Assembly: GCA_014650475.1 (NCBI GenBank)
Contig: BMVA01000002.1
Location: forward strand, 558,001 to 622,000
Source of the DNA: Streptomyces albogriseolus
GTDB lineage: Bacteria > Actinomycetota > Actinomycetes > Streptomycetales > Streptomycetaceae
DNA length: 64,000 nucleotides
Direction of reading: 5' to 3'
Position 1 is the first letter of the stretch, and every line of letters starts with the position of its first letter. The position numbers were made by a program, and so were the translations under genes. Positions 42,153-52,105 of the stretch are shown piece after piece. A model generated the notes under the pieces. The model was not told the origin of the DNA. It did not search any database and saw only the letters and a program-made list of their open reading frames with translations.

Positions 42153-44080
42153 TGGCGGGGCCAGGGGGCCGGATGACGGCGGGGGTCGCTCCCGGCCAGC
42201 GGTCGATCGACTTCAAGGGGTCCGGCAAGCGGCTGCTCGGCCGCTTCGGACCGGAACGCCTCACCATGTACGGGCTGCTGGCCTGTGTCGTGGTGAGCGT
42301 GGGGCTCAGCGTGGTCGGGCCGAAGATCCTGGGCCGGGCCACCGACCTGGTGTTCGCGGGCATCGTGGGCCGTGACATGCCGGAGGGCGCCACCAAGGAG
42401 CAGGTGCTTCAGTCGATGCGGGAGCGCGGCGACGGCCAGGTCGCCGACATGCTCCGCTCCACGGACTTCACACCGGGTCAGGGCATCGACTTCACCGCGG
42501 TGGGGCACGTCCTGCTGCTCGCGCTGGCGGTGTTCGGCGCGGCCGGGCTGCTGATGGCGGTGGCGACCCGGCTGGTGAACCGGGCGGTGAACCGCACGAT
42601 GTTCCGGATGCGCGAGGACGTGCAGACGAAGCTGTCGCGGCTGCCGCTGTCGTACTTCGACAAGCGGCAGCGCGGTGAGGTGCTGAGCCGGGCCACCAAC
42701 GACATCGACAACATCGGGCAGACGCTCCAGCAGTCGATGGGGCAGCTGATCAACTCGCTGCTCACCATCATCGGCGTGCTGGCGATGATGTTCTACGTCT
42801 CCTGGATCCTGGCGCTGGTCGCGCTGGTGACGGTGCCGCTGTCGTTCGTCGTCGCCACCCGGGTCGGCAAGCGGTCGCAGCCGCACTTCGTGCAGCAGTG
42901 GCGCTCCACCGGCACGCTCAACGCGCACGTCGAGGAGATGTACACCGGGCACGCCCTGGTGAAGGTGTTCGGGCGGCAGGAGGAGTCGGCGCGGAAGTTC
43001 GCCGAGGAGAACGAGGCGCTGTACGAGGCCGGGTTCAGGGCGCAGTTCAACAGCGGTGTCATGCAGCCGCTGATGATGTTCGTGTCGAACCTCAACTATG
43101 TGCTGGTCGCGGTGGTCGGCGGTCTGCGGGTGGCCTCCGGGACGCTGTCCATCGGGGACGTGCAGGCGTTCATCCAGTACTCGCGGCAGTTCTCGATGCC
43201 GCTGACGCAGGTCGCGTCGATGGCGAATCTGGTGCAGTCGGGCGTGGCCTCCGCCGAGCGGGTCTTCGAGGTGCTCGACGCCGAGGAGCAGAAGGCCGAC
43301 CCGTCGCCCGCCGAGCGTCCCGAGGAGCTGCGCGGCCGGGTGGAACTGGAGCATGTGTCGTTCCGCTACGACCCGGACAAGCCGCTGATCGAGGACCTGT
43401 CGCTGACGGTGGAACCGGGCCGCACGGTCGCCATCGTCGGCCCCACGGGCGCGGGCAAGACCACCCTGGTCAACCTGCTGATGCGGTTCTACGAGGTGTC
43501 CGGCGGGCGGATCACCCTGGACGGGGTGGACATCGCGCGGATGACGCGGGACGAACTGCGCGCCGGGATCGGCATGGTGCTCCAGGACACCTGGCTGTTC
43601 GGCGGCACCATCGCGGAGAACATCGCGTACGGCGCGACCCGTGAGGTGACCCGGGAGGAGATCGAGGAGGCGGCGCGGGCGGCGCACGCCGACCGGTTCG
43701 TCCGCACCCTGCCCGACGGGTACGACACCGTCATCGACGACGAGGGCAGCGGGGTGAGCGCGGGCGAGAAGCAGCTCATCACCATCGCGCGGGCGTTCCT
43801 GTCGGACCCGGTGATCCTGGTGCTGGACGAGGCGACGAGCTCCGTGGACACCCGTACGGAGGTGCTGATCCAGAAGGCGATGGCCCGGCTGGCGCACGGC
43901 CGCACGTCGTTCGTCATCGCGCACCGGCTCTCCACGATCCGCGACGCGGACACCATCCTCGTCATGGAGAACGGGGCGATCGTCGAACAGGGCGCGCACG
44001 ACAAGCTGCTGGCGGCGGACGGGGCCTACGCCCGGCTGTACAAGGCGCAGTTCACACAGGCGGTCGCCGAGGTGGACTGA
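42152..44080 (+). CDS. ABC exporter half, ATP-binding/permease (642 aa)
   Basis: The partner of the preceding gene. Walker A is GPTGAGKTT, the signature is GSGVSAGEKQLITIARAF, and Walker B with a full catalytic Glu is PVILVLDEATSSVD, so this is the active ATP site. The signature is SAGEKQ rather than SGGQRQ. A long N-terminal extension with an inserted extracytoplasmic loop (residues about 70-115) precedes the helices. Its ATG at 42152 overlaps the previous stop, with GGAGG 9 bp before it; an ATG at 42173 is the alternative. The pair probably forms a heterodimeric drug or lipid exporter. The substrate is unknown. Confidence 0.87.
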   Translation: MAGPGGRMTAGVAPGQRSIDFKGSGKRLLGRFGPERLTMYGLLACVVVSVGLSVVGPKILGRATDLVFAGIVGRDMPEGATKEQVLQSMRERGDGQVADMLRSTDFTPGQGIDFTAVGHVLLLALAVFGAAGLLMAVATRLVNRAVNRTMFRMREDVQTKLSRLPLSYFDKRQRGEVLSRATNDIDNIGQTLQQSMGQLINSLLTIIGVLAMMFYVSWILALVALVTVPLSFVVATRVGKRSQPHFVQQWRSTGTLNAHVEEMYTGHALVKVFGRQEESARKFAEENEALYEAGFRAQFNSGVMQPLMMFVSNLNYVLVAVVGGLRVASGTLSIGDVQAFIQYSRQFSMPLTQVASMANLVQSGVASAERVFEVLDAEEQKADPSPAERPEELRGRVELEHVSFRYDPDKPLIEDLSLTVEPGRTVAIVGPTGAGKTTLVNLLMRFYEVSGGRITLDGVDIARMTRDELRAGIGMVLQDTWLFGGTIAENIAYGATREVTREEIEEAARAAHADRFVRTLPDGYDTVIDDEGSGVSAGEKQLITIARAFLSDPVILVLDEATSSVDTRTEVLIQKAMARLAHGRTSFVIAHRLSTIRDADTILVMENGAIVEQGAHDKLLAADGAYARLYKAQFTQAVAEVD

Positions 44081-44088
44081 GGCCACGC

Positions 44089-44124
44089 GGTTCCGGAGGG
44101 GCCGTTCCCGGCTCCTCCGGAACC
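44089..44124. terminator. Strong bidirectional hairpin between ABC operon and hrdA
   Basis: An 11-bp outer stem (GGTTCCGGAGG with CCTCCGGAACC) continues through a G-T wobble into a 4-bp inner stem GCCG/CGGC with a 4-nt loop, 16 pairs in all. It fills the 50-bp gap between the convergent ABC operon and the sigma factor gene. Confidence 0.85.
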
Positions 44125-44130
44125 CGCCGA

Positions 44131-45462
44131 CTAGTCGAGATAGCCGCGCAGTTGGTCGGCGTAGGCGTGGTCGCGGAGCTTGTTGAGGGTCTTGGACTCG
44201 ATCTGCCGTATCCGCTCGCGGGTCACCCCGAAGATACGGCCGATCTCCTCCAGGGTGCGGGGCCGCCCGTCGGCCAGCCCGTAGCGCAGCTGCACCACCT
44301 TGCGCTCGCGCTCCCCCAGCGTGGACAGCACCGCCTCCAGGTGCTGCCGCAGCAGCAGGAACGCCGCCGACTCCACGGGGCTGGCGGCGTCCCCGTCCTC
44401 GATGAGGTCGCCGAGCGCGACGTCGTCCTCCTCGCCCACGGGCGCGTGCAGCGACACCGGTTCCTGGGCGAGCCGCAGCACCTCGCCCACCCGCTCGGGC
44501 GGCAGGTCCAGGTGGGCGGCGACCTCCTGCGGCGTCGGCTCGTAGCCGCGTTCCTGGAGCATCCGCCGCTGCACGCGCACCACGCGGTTGATCAGCTCCA
44601 CCACGTGCACCGGCACCCGGATGGTGCGGGCCTGGTCGGCGAGGGCCCGGGACATGGCCTGCCGGATCCACCAGGTCGCGTAGGTGGAGAACTTGAAGCC
44701 GCGCGCGTAGTCGAACTTCTCGACGGCCCTGATCAGGCCGAGATTGCCCTCCTGGACCAGGTCGAGCATGGTCAGCCCGCGCCCCACGTACCGCTTGGCC
44801 ACGGACACCACGAGCCGCAGGTTCGCCTCGATCAGCCGGCGCTTGGCCATGCGGCCCATGACGACGAGCCGGTCCAGGTCGTGCGCGAGGCGGCTGTCCA
44901 GGTCGGGGGTGAGGCGCAGCTTCTCCTCGGCGAACAGCCCGGCCTCGACCCGGCGGGCGAGCTCCACCTCCTCGGCGGCGGTGAGCAGCGGGATGCGGCC
45001 GATCTCCCGCAGGTACTGGCGGAACAGGTCGGCGGAGGGACCGCCGGTCTCCGGCCGCATCCGCGGATCGACGGGCCCGGCCGGCTCCACGACGTCCGGC
45101 GGCCCGGCCTCGACGGGGCCCTCCGCGGACGGCGGCTCCACCGGCGCGGGCGGCTCGGGCCCGGTCCCGGGGCGCTGCCCGACGCGGCTCGGCGCGGGCA
45201 TCGCCACCAGCAGATCCGCGTCCGGCGCTGCGCCGACGACGTCGGTGTCGGTCTGGGTGAGGGTCTGGGTCTGCACGGGGGCGACCTCCAGGATGATCGC
45301 TGCCTGGGGGTGGGGCAGCGGTACTTCAGGGGCGGAGTCGACGGCCTCGCCGCTGTCCGTCCCGTACGCGATGAGCGGAACCGCGGGGGTGTGCGACCCG
45401 TCGCCGACGGGCCGGCCGCGCTCCGAGGACTCAGGCACCGCCCCCAGTGTGGGGTACGACAC
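44131..45462 (-). CDS. hrdA: RNA polymerase sigma factor, HrdA-type group 2 sigma-70 (443 aa)
   Basis: Complete regions 1.2 to 4.2: [16 protein letters not shown] (145-160), region 2 [29 protein letters not shown] (257-270), and region 4.2 [21 protein letters not shown]. The first 140 residues are Pro/Ala-rich and acidic, unlike the long charged N-terminus of HrdB. It is next to dnaG and downstream of an ABC pair, as I recall for hrdA (SCO2465) in S. coelicolor, so it is a non-essential relative of the principal sigma factor. The GTG at 45462 has only GGGGACG upstream; the start is uncertain, as other GTG codons lie inside the variable part. Confidence 0.85.
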   Translation of the reverse strand: MSYPTLGAVPESSERGRPVGDGSHTPAVPLIAYGTDSGEAVDSAPEVPLPHPQAAIILEVAPVQTQTLTQTDTDVVGAAPDADLLVAMPAPSRVGQRPGTGPEPPAPVEPPSAEGPVEAGPPDVVEPAGPVDPRMRPETGGPSADLFRQYLREIGRIPLLTAAEEVELARRVEAGLFAEEKLRLTPDLDSRLAHDLDRLVVMGRMAKRRLIEANLRLVVSVAKRYVGRGLTMLDLVQEGNLGLIRAVEKFDYARGFKFSTYATWWIRQAMSRALADQARTIRVPVHVVELINRVVRVQRRMLQERGYEPTPQEVAAHLDLPPERVGEVLRLAQEPVSLHAPVGEEDDVALGDLIEDGDAASPVESAAFLLLRQHLEAVLSTLGERERKVVQLRYGLADGRPRTLEEIGRIFGVTRERIRQIESKTLNKLRDHAYADQLRGYLD

Positions 45463-45577
45463 ATCGTCCCCACGAGGGGCGTGCGATGACTTTTTGCGTC
45501 CGGGCCGTCACCGCGCGGTCATCCGGAAGGCCCGACACCCCCTGGGGGATGCGGCGTTCTCGCGGAGGGAGCGGTGA

Positions 45578-47503
45578 CTACAGCGCTGCCGCGCCGTGTT
45601 CGCGCAGGGCCTGGTCGTACTGCTGGAGGACCCACAACTCGTTCTGCACGGAGGCGAGTTCGCTCGGGTCGCCGTGGTTGCCGAGGCGGGTGAGGCGGCT
45701 GGTGATGTCGCGGATGCGGCGCTCGACCGCGCGGCGGCGGACCGTGACGAGCTGGGCGCCCGCGTAGGTCCCGTCGACGTCCTTGACGCCCCGGTGCAGC
45801 ATGATCGCCTCGACCGCCAGCTCGGTGACCATGGCGCGGACCGTGTCGTCGGGGGCCGCGTCGCGGACCCGGATCAGGTACTCCTGCGGGTCCTGGACGC
45901 CGTGCTCGGCGCCGCCCGCGTCCAGGATCGCCTGACGCACGGCCGCGTACGGCGGGGCGGTGAACTCGTCGACGCCGTACGCGTCGAAGGCCGGGGAGAC
46001 CAGCTCCGGGCGCTGCAGGGCGAGTTTGAGCAGTTCGCGCTCGGTGGCGAAGACCGGGTTGCGGAGGTTCAGGGCGGGGCCGCGCGGGGCGGCGGGGGCG
46101 GCGGCGTACTGCTGAGGGCCGCCGCCGCCGGGCCGGCCGCGCTCGGGCGCCGGGCCCTTGCCGCCGCGGTCGCGGGCCCAGCGGGCGAGCTGGGCGACCC
46201 GCTTGACGACGAACTGGGTGTCGAGGATGCCGAGCATCCCGGCGAGCTGGACGGCGACCTCGTGCTGCGCGCCGCTGTTCTTGATCCGGGCGACGACCGG
46301 GGCGGCCTCGTCGAGGGCGCCGGCCCGGCCGGCCGGGGTGTCCAGGTCGTAGCGGCTCACGATCTGGCGGAGCGCGAACTCGAACAGCGGGGTGCGCGGC
46401 TCGACCAGGTCGGCGACCGCCTCGTCGCCCTTGGCGAGCCGCAGGTCGCAGGGGTCCATGCCGTCGGGCGCGATGGCGATGTACGTCTCGGCGGCGAACT
46501 TCTGGTCGTCCTCGAAGGCGCGCAGGGCGGCCTTCTGCCCGGCCGCGTCACCGTCGAAGGTGAAGATCACACGCGCCGAGCCGTTGTCCATCAGCAGACG
46601 CCGCAGGATCTTGATGTGGTCGGTGCCGAAGGCGGTGCCGCAGGTGGCGATGGCGGTCGTGACGCCCGCGAGATGGCAGGCCATGACGTCGGTGTAGCCC
46701 TCGACGACGACCGCGCGGGAGGACTTCGCGATGTCCTTCTTCGCCAGGTCGATGCCGTAGAGGACCTGCGACTTCTTGTAGATCGCCGTGTCGGGCGTGT
46801 TGAGGTACTTCGGGCCGTTGTCCGCCTCGTAGAGCTTGCGGGCGCCGAAGCCCACGACGTCCCCGCCGATGTCCCGGATGGGCCACATCAGCCGGCCGCG
46901 GAAGCGGTCGATGGGGCCGCGGCGGCCCTCCTGGGCCAGCCCCGAGAGCACCAGCTCCTTGTCGCTGAAGCCCTTGCCGCGCAGGAAGCGGGTGAGGTGG
47001 TCCCAGCCCTGGGGGCTGTAGCCGACGCCGAAGTGCACGGCGGCGGCCTGGTCGAAGCCGCGCTCGGCGAGGAAGACCCGGCCGGTCTCCGCCTCGGGGC
47101 TGGTCGCGAGCTGCTCCGCGTACCACTCGGCGGCCAGCTTGTGCGCCTCGACCAGGCGGATGCGCTCCCCGCGCTGGTGGGACGGGTTGTACCCGCCCTC
47201 CTCGTAGCGCAGGGTGATGCCGGCCTGTCCGGCCAGCCGCTCGACCGCCTCCGAGAAGGAGAGGTGGTCGATCTTCATCACGAACGTGATGGTGTCGCCG
47301 CCCTCCTGGCAGCCGAAGCAGTGGAAGAGTCCCTTGCTCGGGCTGACCTGGAAGGACGGCGACTTCTCGTCGTGGAACGGGCAGAGGCCCTTGAGGTTGC
47401 CGCCGCCCGCGTTGCGCAGCTGGAGGTACTCGGACACCACGGCGTCGATCGGGACCGCGTCCCGAACCGCCTTCACGTCCTCGTCGTTGATCCTCCCGGC
47501 CAC
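45578..47503 (-). CDS. dnaG: DNA primase (641 aa)
   Basis: A complete bacterial primase. The zinc-binding CHC2 domain has C41, H44, C62 and C65 (GLCPFHDEKSPSF; HCFGCQEGGD). The TOPRIM core includes VVVEGYTDVMACHLAGV and FTFDGDAAGQKAA. The C-terminal helicase-binding domain is present, with a proline/glycine-rich linker before it. It makes RNA primers for lagging-strand synthesis with DnaB. The GTG at 47503 gives the standard start MAGRINDEDVKAVRD. It lies 115 bp upstream of hrdA in the same direction, recalling the dnaG-rpoD pairing of other bacteria. Confidence 0.96.
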   Translation of the reverse strand: MAGRINDEDVKAVRDAVPIDAVVSEYLQLRNAGGGNLKGLCPFHDEKSPSFQVSPSKGLFHCFGCQEGGDTITFVMKIDHLSFSEAVERLAGQAGITLRYEEGGYNPSHQRGERIRLVEAHKLAAEWYAEQLATSPEAETGRVFLAERGFDQAAAVHFGVGYSPQGWDHLTRFLRGKGFSDKELVLSGLAQEGRRGPIDRFRGRLMWPIRDIGGDVVGFGARKLYEADNGPKYLNTPDTAIYKKSQVLYGIDLAKKDIAKSSRAVVVEGYTDVMACHLAGVTTAIATCGTAFGTDHIKILRRLLMDNGSARVIFTFDGDAAGQKAALRAFEDDQKFAAETYIAIAPDGMDPCDLRLAKGDEAVADLVEPRTPLFEFALRQIVSRYDLDTPAGRAGALDEAAPVVARIKNSGAQHEVAVQLAGMLGILDTQFVVKRVAQLARWARDRGGKGPAPERGRPGGGGPQQYAAAPAAPRGPALNLRNPVFATERELLKLALQRPELVSPAFDAYGVDEFTAPPYAAVRQAILDAGGAEHGVQDPQEYLIRVRDAAPDDTVRAMVTELAVEAIMLHRGVKDVDGTYAGAQLVTVRRRAVERRIRDITSRLTRLGNHGDPSELASVQNELWVLQQYDQALREHGAAAL

Positions 47504-47547
47504 GCGTGAATTCTACGGGGCCGATGTGACAACCCGGTCCGGCCGGA

Positions 47548-47625
47548 CGCCCCCGAAGGGGCGCGGGGCTGTGACATGTGCGCTTCGCCTCGTGGGCGCG
47601 ACCAGCCACAACGAAGCCGCACCCG
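47548..47625. repeat. Dispersed Streptomyces intergenic repeat, copy B
   Basis: CGCCCCCGAAGGGGCG followed by CGGGG, a 27-bp copy-specific middle, then GGCGCGACCAGCCACAACG and AAGCCGCACCCG. The ends match copy A at 15972-16028 almost base for base. It lies between dnaG and the flavoprotein gene, both leftward. Confidence 0.65.
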
Positions 47626-47650
47626 CGCCGAACGCACCCCCGGCACCTTC

Positions 47651-48916
47651 CTAGGCGACCAGGCTCTCCAACGGCACATGCGGATCCGCCAGCGCCTCCG
47701 TGTCCACCGCCTCCCGCGACCGGATCAGGCGCTGGATCGGCTCCGTGACATCCCACACGTTCACGTTCATCCCGGCCAGCACCCTCCCCTCGCGCACCCA
47801 GAACGCGATGAACTCCCGCTTCCCCGCGTCGCCCCGGATCACCACCTGGTCGTAGGACCCGGGGGGCGCCCAGCCCGAGTACTCCATCCCGAGGTCGTAC
47901 TGGTCGGTGAAGAAGTACGGGACGCGGTCGTAGATCTCGTCGCGGCCGAGCATGGCGCGGGCCGCGGCCGGTCCGCCGTTCAGCGCGTTGGCCCAGTGCT
48001 CCACCCGCAGCCGGGTGGAGAACAGGGCGTGCGGGAAGGACGCGACGTCGCCGGCCGCGTAGACGTCCGGGTCGGACGTGCGCAGCCGCTCGTCGACGAG
48101 GACGCCGCCGCCCGACGCGGGGTCGGCCAGCTCCAGGCCCGCCGCCTCCGCGAGGGCGGTCCGCGGGGCCGCCCCGATCGCGGCGAGCACGGCGTGCGCC
48201 GGGTGCTCCTCGCCGTCGTCGGTGCGGGCGGCGAGGACCATGCCGTCCTGGCCGGTGATCTCGGTGAGCGTGGCACCGAAGTGGAAGCGGACGCCGTGCT
48301 CGCGGTGCAGCTCCGCGAAGAGCTGACCGAGCTCCGGCCCGAGCACCGAGTGCAACGGGGTCGGCCCCCGGTGGACGACGGTGACCTCCGCGCCGTAGTG
48401 CCGGGCCGCCGCCGCGATCTCCAGGCCGATCCAGCCCGCGCCGGCGATCACCAGGTGGCCGTTGTCCCGGCCGAGGGTGGTGAGGACGCCCTTGAGGCGC
48501 TCGGAGTGGGCGAGGCGGCGCAGATGGTGCACGCCGACGAGGTCGGTGCCCGGGATGTCGAGGCGGCGGGGCTCGGCGCCGGTGGCGAGCAGCAGCTTGT
48601 CGTAGCGGACGGTGGTGCCGTCCTCGCCGAAGCGGACGGTCTTCGCGGCGCGGTCCACGGCGGCGACGGTCGCCCCCAGGTGCAGCTCCACGTCGTGCTG
48701 CGCGTACCAGGCGGGCTCGTGCACGAAGACGCTGTCGCGCTCCGCCGAGCCGAGGAGGTAGCCCTTGGACAGCGGCGGACGCTCGTAGGGGTGGTCGCGT
48801 TCGTCGCAGATCAGTATCACGCGGCCGGTGAAGCCCTCCGCTCTCAGCGTCTCGGCCGCCTTGGCGCCGGCCAGGCCGCCTCCCACGATGACGAAAGTCT
48901 GATCCGCGTCGACCAC
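47651..48916 (-). CDS. Ferredoxin-reductase-like FAD/NAD(P) oxidoreductase (421 aa)
   Basis: FAD motif FVIVGGGLAGAKAAETL (residues 8-24), NAD(P) motif VIAGAGWIGLEIAAAAR (near residue 150), and the second FAD motif TSDPDVYAAGDVA (near residue 285). A C-terminal domain of about 100 residues ends in PHVPLESLVA, as in BphA4/rubredoxin-type reductases. These enzymes pass electrons from NAD(P)H to a ferredoxin or rubredoxin. No ferredoxin gene is adjacent. The GTG start has GGAGG 8 bp upstream. The neighbourhood (dnaG, dgt) gives no pathway. Confidence 0.88.
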   Translation of the reverse strand: MVDADQTFVIVGGGLAGAKAAETLRAEGFTGRVILICDERDHPYERPPLSKGYLLGSAERDSVFVHEPAWYAQHDVELHLGATVAAVDRAAKTVRFGEDGTTVRYDKLLLATGAEPRRLDIPGTDLVGVHHLRRLAHSERLKGVLTTLGRDNGHLVIAGAGWIGLEIAAAARHYGAEVTVVHRGPTPLHSVLGPELGQLFAELHREHGVRFHFGATLTEITGQDGMVLAARTDDGEEHPAHAVLAAIGAAPRTALAEAAGLELADPASGGGVLVDERLRTSDPDVYAAGDVASFPHALFSTRLRVEHWANALNGGPAAARAMLGRDEIYDRVPYFFTDQYDLGMEYSGWAPPGSYDQVVIRGDAGKREFIAFWVREGRVLAGMNVNVWDVTEPIQRLIRSREAVDTEALADPHVPLESLVA

Positions 48917-49005
48917 GTGATGCCTCCTTCGAGCGTTGCCACCAGCGAGCCTCCCGCACGCGGAGGCCCGCGGGAAGGGGGAGTGACCCGATCAGGCCAC
49001 CTGTC

Positions 49006-50313
49006 TCACGTACGGGCGGTGAGCCGGGCGTGCAGCGAGCGGGCCGAGGCGTCCGTCAGGGACGCGATCTGGTCCACGACGACCCGCTTGCGGGCCCGGT
49101 CGTCCGGGGCCCGGTCGAACAGCGTGCGGAACTGCGGGTCCAGTCCCTCGGGCGCGCGGGCGGTCAGCGCCTCCGCCAGCTCCATGACGACGACGCGCTG
49201 GTCGGCGCGGAGCCGCTCCTGCTCGGCGCGCTGCATGACGTACCGGTCGGCGACCGCCTTGAGGACCGCGCACTCCATGCGGGTGGAGCGCGGGACGACC
49301 AGCTCGGCCGCGTACCGGGTGAGGCGGCCGCCGCCCCACGCCTGCCGGGTGGCGCCCTCGGCGGCGAGGCAGAAGCGGCCGATGAGCTGGCTGGTGGCGT
49401 CCTTGAGGCGGGCCTGGGCGACGGCGGTGCCGTCGTAGCCGTGCGGCCACCACTCCTGGGCGAGCAGCCGGTCGAGGGCCTCCGCCAGCTCGGCGGGGTC
49501 GGTGTCGGCGGGGACGTACCGGCCGACGGCGACCGCGAAGACGGCGTCCCGCTCCGGGTCGGCGTGCAGGCAGTTGGGGTCGATGTGGCCCGCGTGCAGG
49601 CCGTCCTCCACGTCGTGGACCGAGTACGCCACGTCGTCCGCCCAGTCCATGACCTGCGCCTCGAAGCAGGTGCGGGTGCCGGGGGCGTCCTTGCGGAGCC
49701 ACTCGAAGACCGGGCGGTCGTCGTCGTAGACGCCGAACTTCACCGAGGCCGGGTCGGTGGGGTGGGCGCCGCGCGGCCAGGGGTACTTGGTGGCCGCGTC
49801 GAGGGTGGCCCGGGTGAGGTTGAGGCCGACGGAGCCGTCGGGGGTGAACCGCTTGGGCTCGATGCGGGTGAGCAGGCGCAGCGACTGGGCGTTGCCCTCG
49901 AAGCCGCCGCAGTCCTGGGCGAACTCGTTCAGCGCCTGTTCGCCGTTGTGCCCGAACGGCGGGTGGCCCAGGTCGTGGGAGAGGCAGGCGGCCTCCACCA
50001 GGTCGGGGTCGCAGCCGAGGGCGGCGCCCAGTTCCCGGCCGACCTGGGCGCATTCGAGGGAGTGGGTGAGGCGGGTGCGGGGGCTGGCGTCCCACACCTG
50101 GCTCTGCTCGCCGGGGGTGACGACCTGCGTCTTGCCGGCGAGGCGGCGCAGCGCCGCGGAGTGCAGCACGCGTGCCCGGTCGCGCTGGAAGGCGGTGCGG
50201 CCCGGACGCTTGTCGGGCTCGGTGGCCCAGCGCTCGACGGCCGACGGGTCGTACCCGGCGGGCGGGAAGTGGTGCGCGGACGGGGCGGACGTGCCGGACG
50301 TGATGCCTTCCAT
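49006..50313 (-). CDS. dgt: Deoxyguanosinetriphosphate triphosphohydrolase-like protein (435 aa)
   Basis: An HD-domain dNTPase: H84 in [14 protein letters not shown]113-D114 in [16 protein letters not shown], and a downstream metal Asp in [17 protein letters not shown]. It hydrolyses dNTPs to nucleoside plus triphosphate and so controls nucleotide pools; the exact preference is unknown. The ATG at 50313 gives the usual start, although no strong ribosome site is visible. It commonly lies near dnaG in Actinobacteria, as here. Confidence 0.92.
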   Translation of the reverse strand: MEGITSGTSAPSAHHFPPAGYDPSAVERWATEPDKRPGRTAFQRDRARVLHSAALRRLAGKTQVVTPGEQSQVWDASPRTRLTHSLECAQVGRELGAALGCDPDLVEAACLSHDLGHPPFGHNGEQALNEFAQDCGGFEGNAQSLRLLTRIEPKRFTPDGSVGLNLTRATLDAATKYPWPRGAHPTDPASVKFGVYDDDRPVFEWLRKDAPGTRTCFEAQVMDWADDVAYSVHDVEDGLHAGHIDPNCLHADPERDAVFAVAVGRYVPADTDPAELAEALDRLLAQEWWPHGYDGTAVAQARLKDATSQLIGRFCLAAEGATRQAWGGGRLTRYAAELVVPRSTRMECAVLKAVADRYVMQRAEQERLRADQRVVVMELAEALTARAPEGLDPQFRTLFDRAPDDRARKRVVVDQIASLTDASARSLHARLTART

Positions 50314-50362
50314 GAGCCGACAGTAGCCCCGGCCGGTGACGTCCCGGACACCGGTGGCCCTC

Positions 50363-51163
50363 TCAGGCCGTCGCGAGGGCGGCCGGCCCGGCGACCGGGG
50401 CCGCGGTGCGCAGCGCCTGGTCGTAGCGGTGGAGGAGCAGGCGGGCCATCGCGGGGTGGGTGCCCAGCGGGCCGGAGACGGTGCCGGGGGCCGCCCGGGC
50501 GCACTCGGCGGCGAACCGGCCGGGCGCGGTGAAGCAGGAGGCGACGGCGACCCGGGTGCGCCCGCGGGCGGCGAGGGCGCGGACCGCGTCGGACACGGTG
50601 GGCGCGGCGGCGGAGGCGTAGGCGGGGACGGCGGGCACGCCGAGCCGGGCGGCGAGCAGGGCGGCGATGCGCTCGGTGTCGGCGCGGGACGCGGGGGCGC
50701 GGGACCCCGCGGCGGCCAGCACCACGGCGCTGCGGCGGCGCTCCTCCGCACCCCGGGGCGCCTGCCAGCCCGCCTCGGTGAGCCGGGCGTGCAGGGCGTC
50801 CACGAGCAGGGGGTGCGCGCCGAGCGGGTCGGCGACGCGGGTGGGCAGGGGCGCCGCGGCGGCGGCGTCGGGGATGTCCCGGGTGACGTGGTGGCCGCGG
50901 CCGAACAGCAGCGGCACGAGCACGGCGGACCCGGCGCCGGACGCGGCCAGCTCGTCGAGGGTGCCGGGGAGCAGCGGGGCGTTCAGCTCGATGTGCCCCA
51001 GGTGCACCGGGAGACCGGGCCGCAGGGCGCGGACCCGCTCCAGCAGCCGCAGGGCGGTGACCAGGGCGCGCGGGTCGCGGCTGCCGTGGGCCACCACGAC
51101 GAGGGCGGGGGGCGGGGCGGCCGGGCGGGGCCGGGTGCCGGGGTGCGTCGGATACGCCGTCAT
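50363..51163 (-). CDS. Sirohydrochlorin chelatase-like (CbiX/SirB) protein (266 aa)
   Basis: Two tandem CbiX-like halves. The first keeps the metal-binding AHGSRDPRA (residues 25-33) and [16 protein letters not shown]. The second starts [11 protein letters not shown] where the histidine is lost, so only one half can be active in the usual manner. Such enzymes insert ferrous iron or cobalt into sirohydrochlorin, making siroheme or a cobalamin precursor. Siroheme is the cofactor of the nitrite reductase NirB encoded at 61523, so a supply role is plausible. The ATG at 51163 is standard. Confidence 0.85.
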   Translation of the reverse strand: MTAYPTHPGTRPRPAAPPPALVVVAHGSRDPRALVTALRLLERVRALRPGLPVHLGHIELNAPLLPGTLDELAASGAGSAVLVPLLFGRGHHVTRDIPDAAAAAPLPTRVADPLGAHPLLVDALHARLTEAGWQAPRGAEERRRSAVVLAAAGSRAPASRADTERIAALLAARLGVPAVPAYASAAAPTVSDAVRALAARGRTRVAVASCFTAPGRFAAECARAAPGTVSGPLGTHPAMARLLLHRYDQALRTAAPVAGPAALATA

Positions 51164-51364
51164 GCAGCGAGCGTGACCGGACGAGGTTGCCCTGCCGTTG
51201 CGCCGGGGTCACGGGTGTTTGCGGGGTGTTCACGCGGGGGCGGAGGGCGGTGTGAGGTGGCCGGCCTCCCCTCCCACGCCGCGTGAGGCCGGTCACAGCG
51301 CGCGAACCGCGGGCCCCGGCACGGCGTCCTACCGGGTCCAGGACCGACCCGGGGAGGCCGTCCC

Positions 51365-52069
51365 ATGCGCCGTATCACCGTCCGCCGTCCACGGCTGCCG
51401 CGCACCCGTGCGGGGCAGCGGCGGCTGGTGCGGGCCCTGGTGGCGGTGTGCGTGCTGGCGCTGCTGCCGGCGACCTGGCTGCGGCTGAGCACCGGCGACC
51501 GGCTGCGCACCGTCGCCGATGTGCCGCGCACCGAGGTGGCCGTGGTGTTCGGCGCGGGGCTGTGGGACGGGGAGCCGTCGCCGTACCTCGCGCACCGGCT
51601 GGACGCGGCGGCGGAGCTGTACCGCGCGGGGCGGATCCGGGTGGTGCTGGTCACCGGCGACAACAGCCGCGAGGACTACGACGAGCCGGACGCGATGCGC
51701 GCCTATCTGACCCGCCACGGGGTTCCGCGGACGCGGATCGTCAGCGACTACGCGGGCTTCGACACCTGGGACTCCTGCGTCCGCGCCCGGAAGATCTTCG
51801 GGGTGGACCGCGCGGTGCTGATCAGCCAGGGCTTCCACATCCGCCGCGCGGTGGCGCTGTGCGAGGCGGCCGGCGTCGAGTCGTACGGCGTCGGCGTGGA
51901 CGACCGCCACGACGCCACCTGGTACTACGGCGGCGCCCGCGAGGTCCTGGCGGCGGGCAAGGCGGCCCTGGACGCGGTGTTCCGCCCGGATCCGCACTTC
52001 CTCGGGCCGAAGGAGCCGGGGGTGCGGAGGGCACTGGCGGACGCGCGGGGGTCCGCCGCGCCTGACTGA
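51365..52069 (+). CDS. SanA/YdcF-family (DUF218) membrane protein (234 aa)
   Basis: A single N-terminal membrane segment (RALVAVCVLALLPATWLRL) is followed by a DUF218 domain: VAVVFGAGLWDGEPSPYLAHRL, VVLVTGDNSRED, TRIVSDYAGFDTWDSCVRAR and LISQGFHIRRAVALC. SanA-type proteins affect envelope barrier function (vancomycin sensitivity in E. coli); the chemistry is unsettled. The domain would be outside or at the membrane surface. The ATG at 51365 follows GGGGAGG. It is divergent from the chelatase gene. Confidence 0.85.
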   Translation: MRRITVRRPRLPRTRAGQRRLVRALVAVCVLALLPATWLRLSTGDRLRTVADVPRTEVAVVFGAGLWDGEPSPYLAHRLDAAAELYRAGRIRVVLVTGDNSREDYDEPDAMRAYLTRHGVPRTRIVSDYAGFDTWDSCVRARKIFGVDRAVLISQGFHIRRAVALCEAAGVESYGVGVDDRHDATWYYGGAREVLAAGKAALDAVFRPDPHFLGPKEPGVRRALADARGSAAPD

Positions 52070-52105
52070 CGACTCAAGCGCGCATACCGGAGTATGCTTT
52101 CGTCC

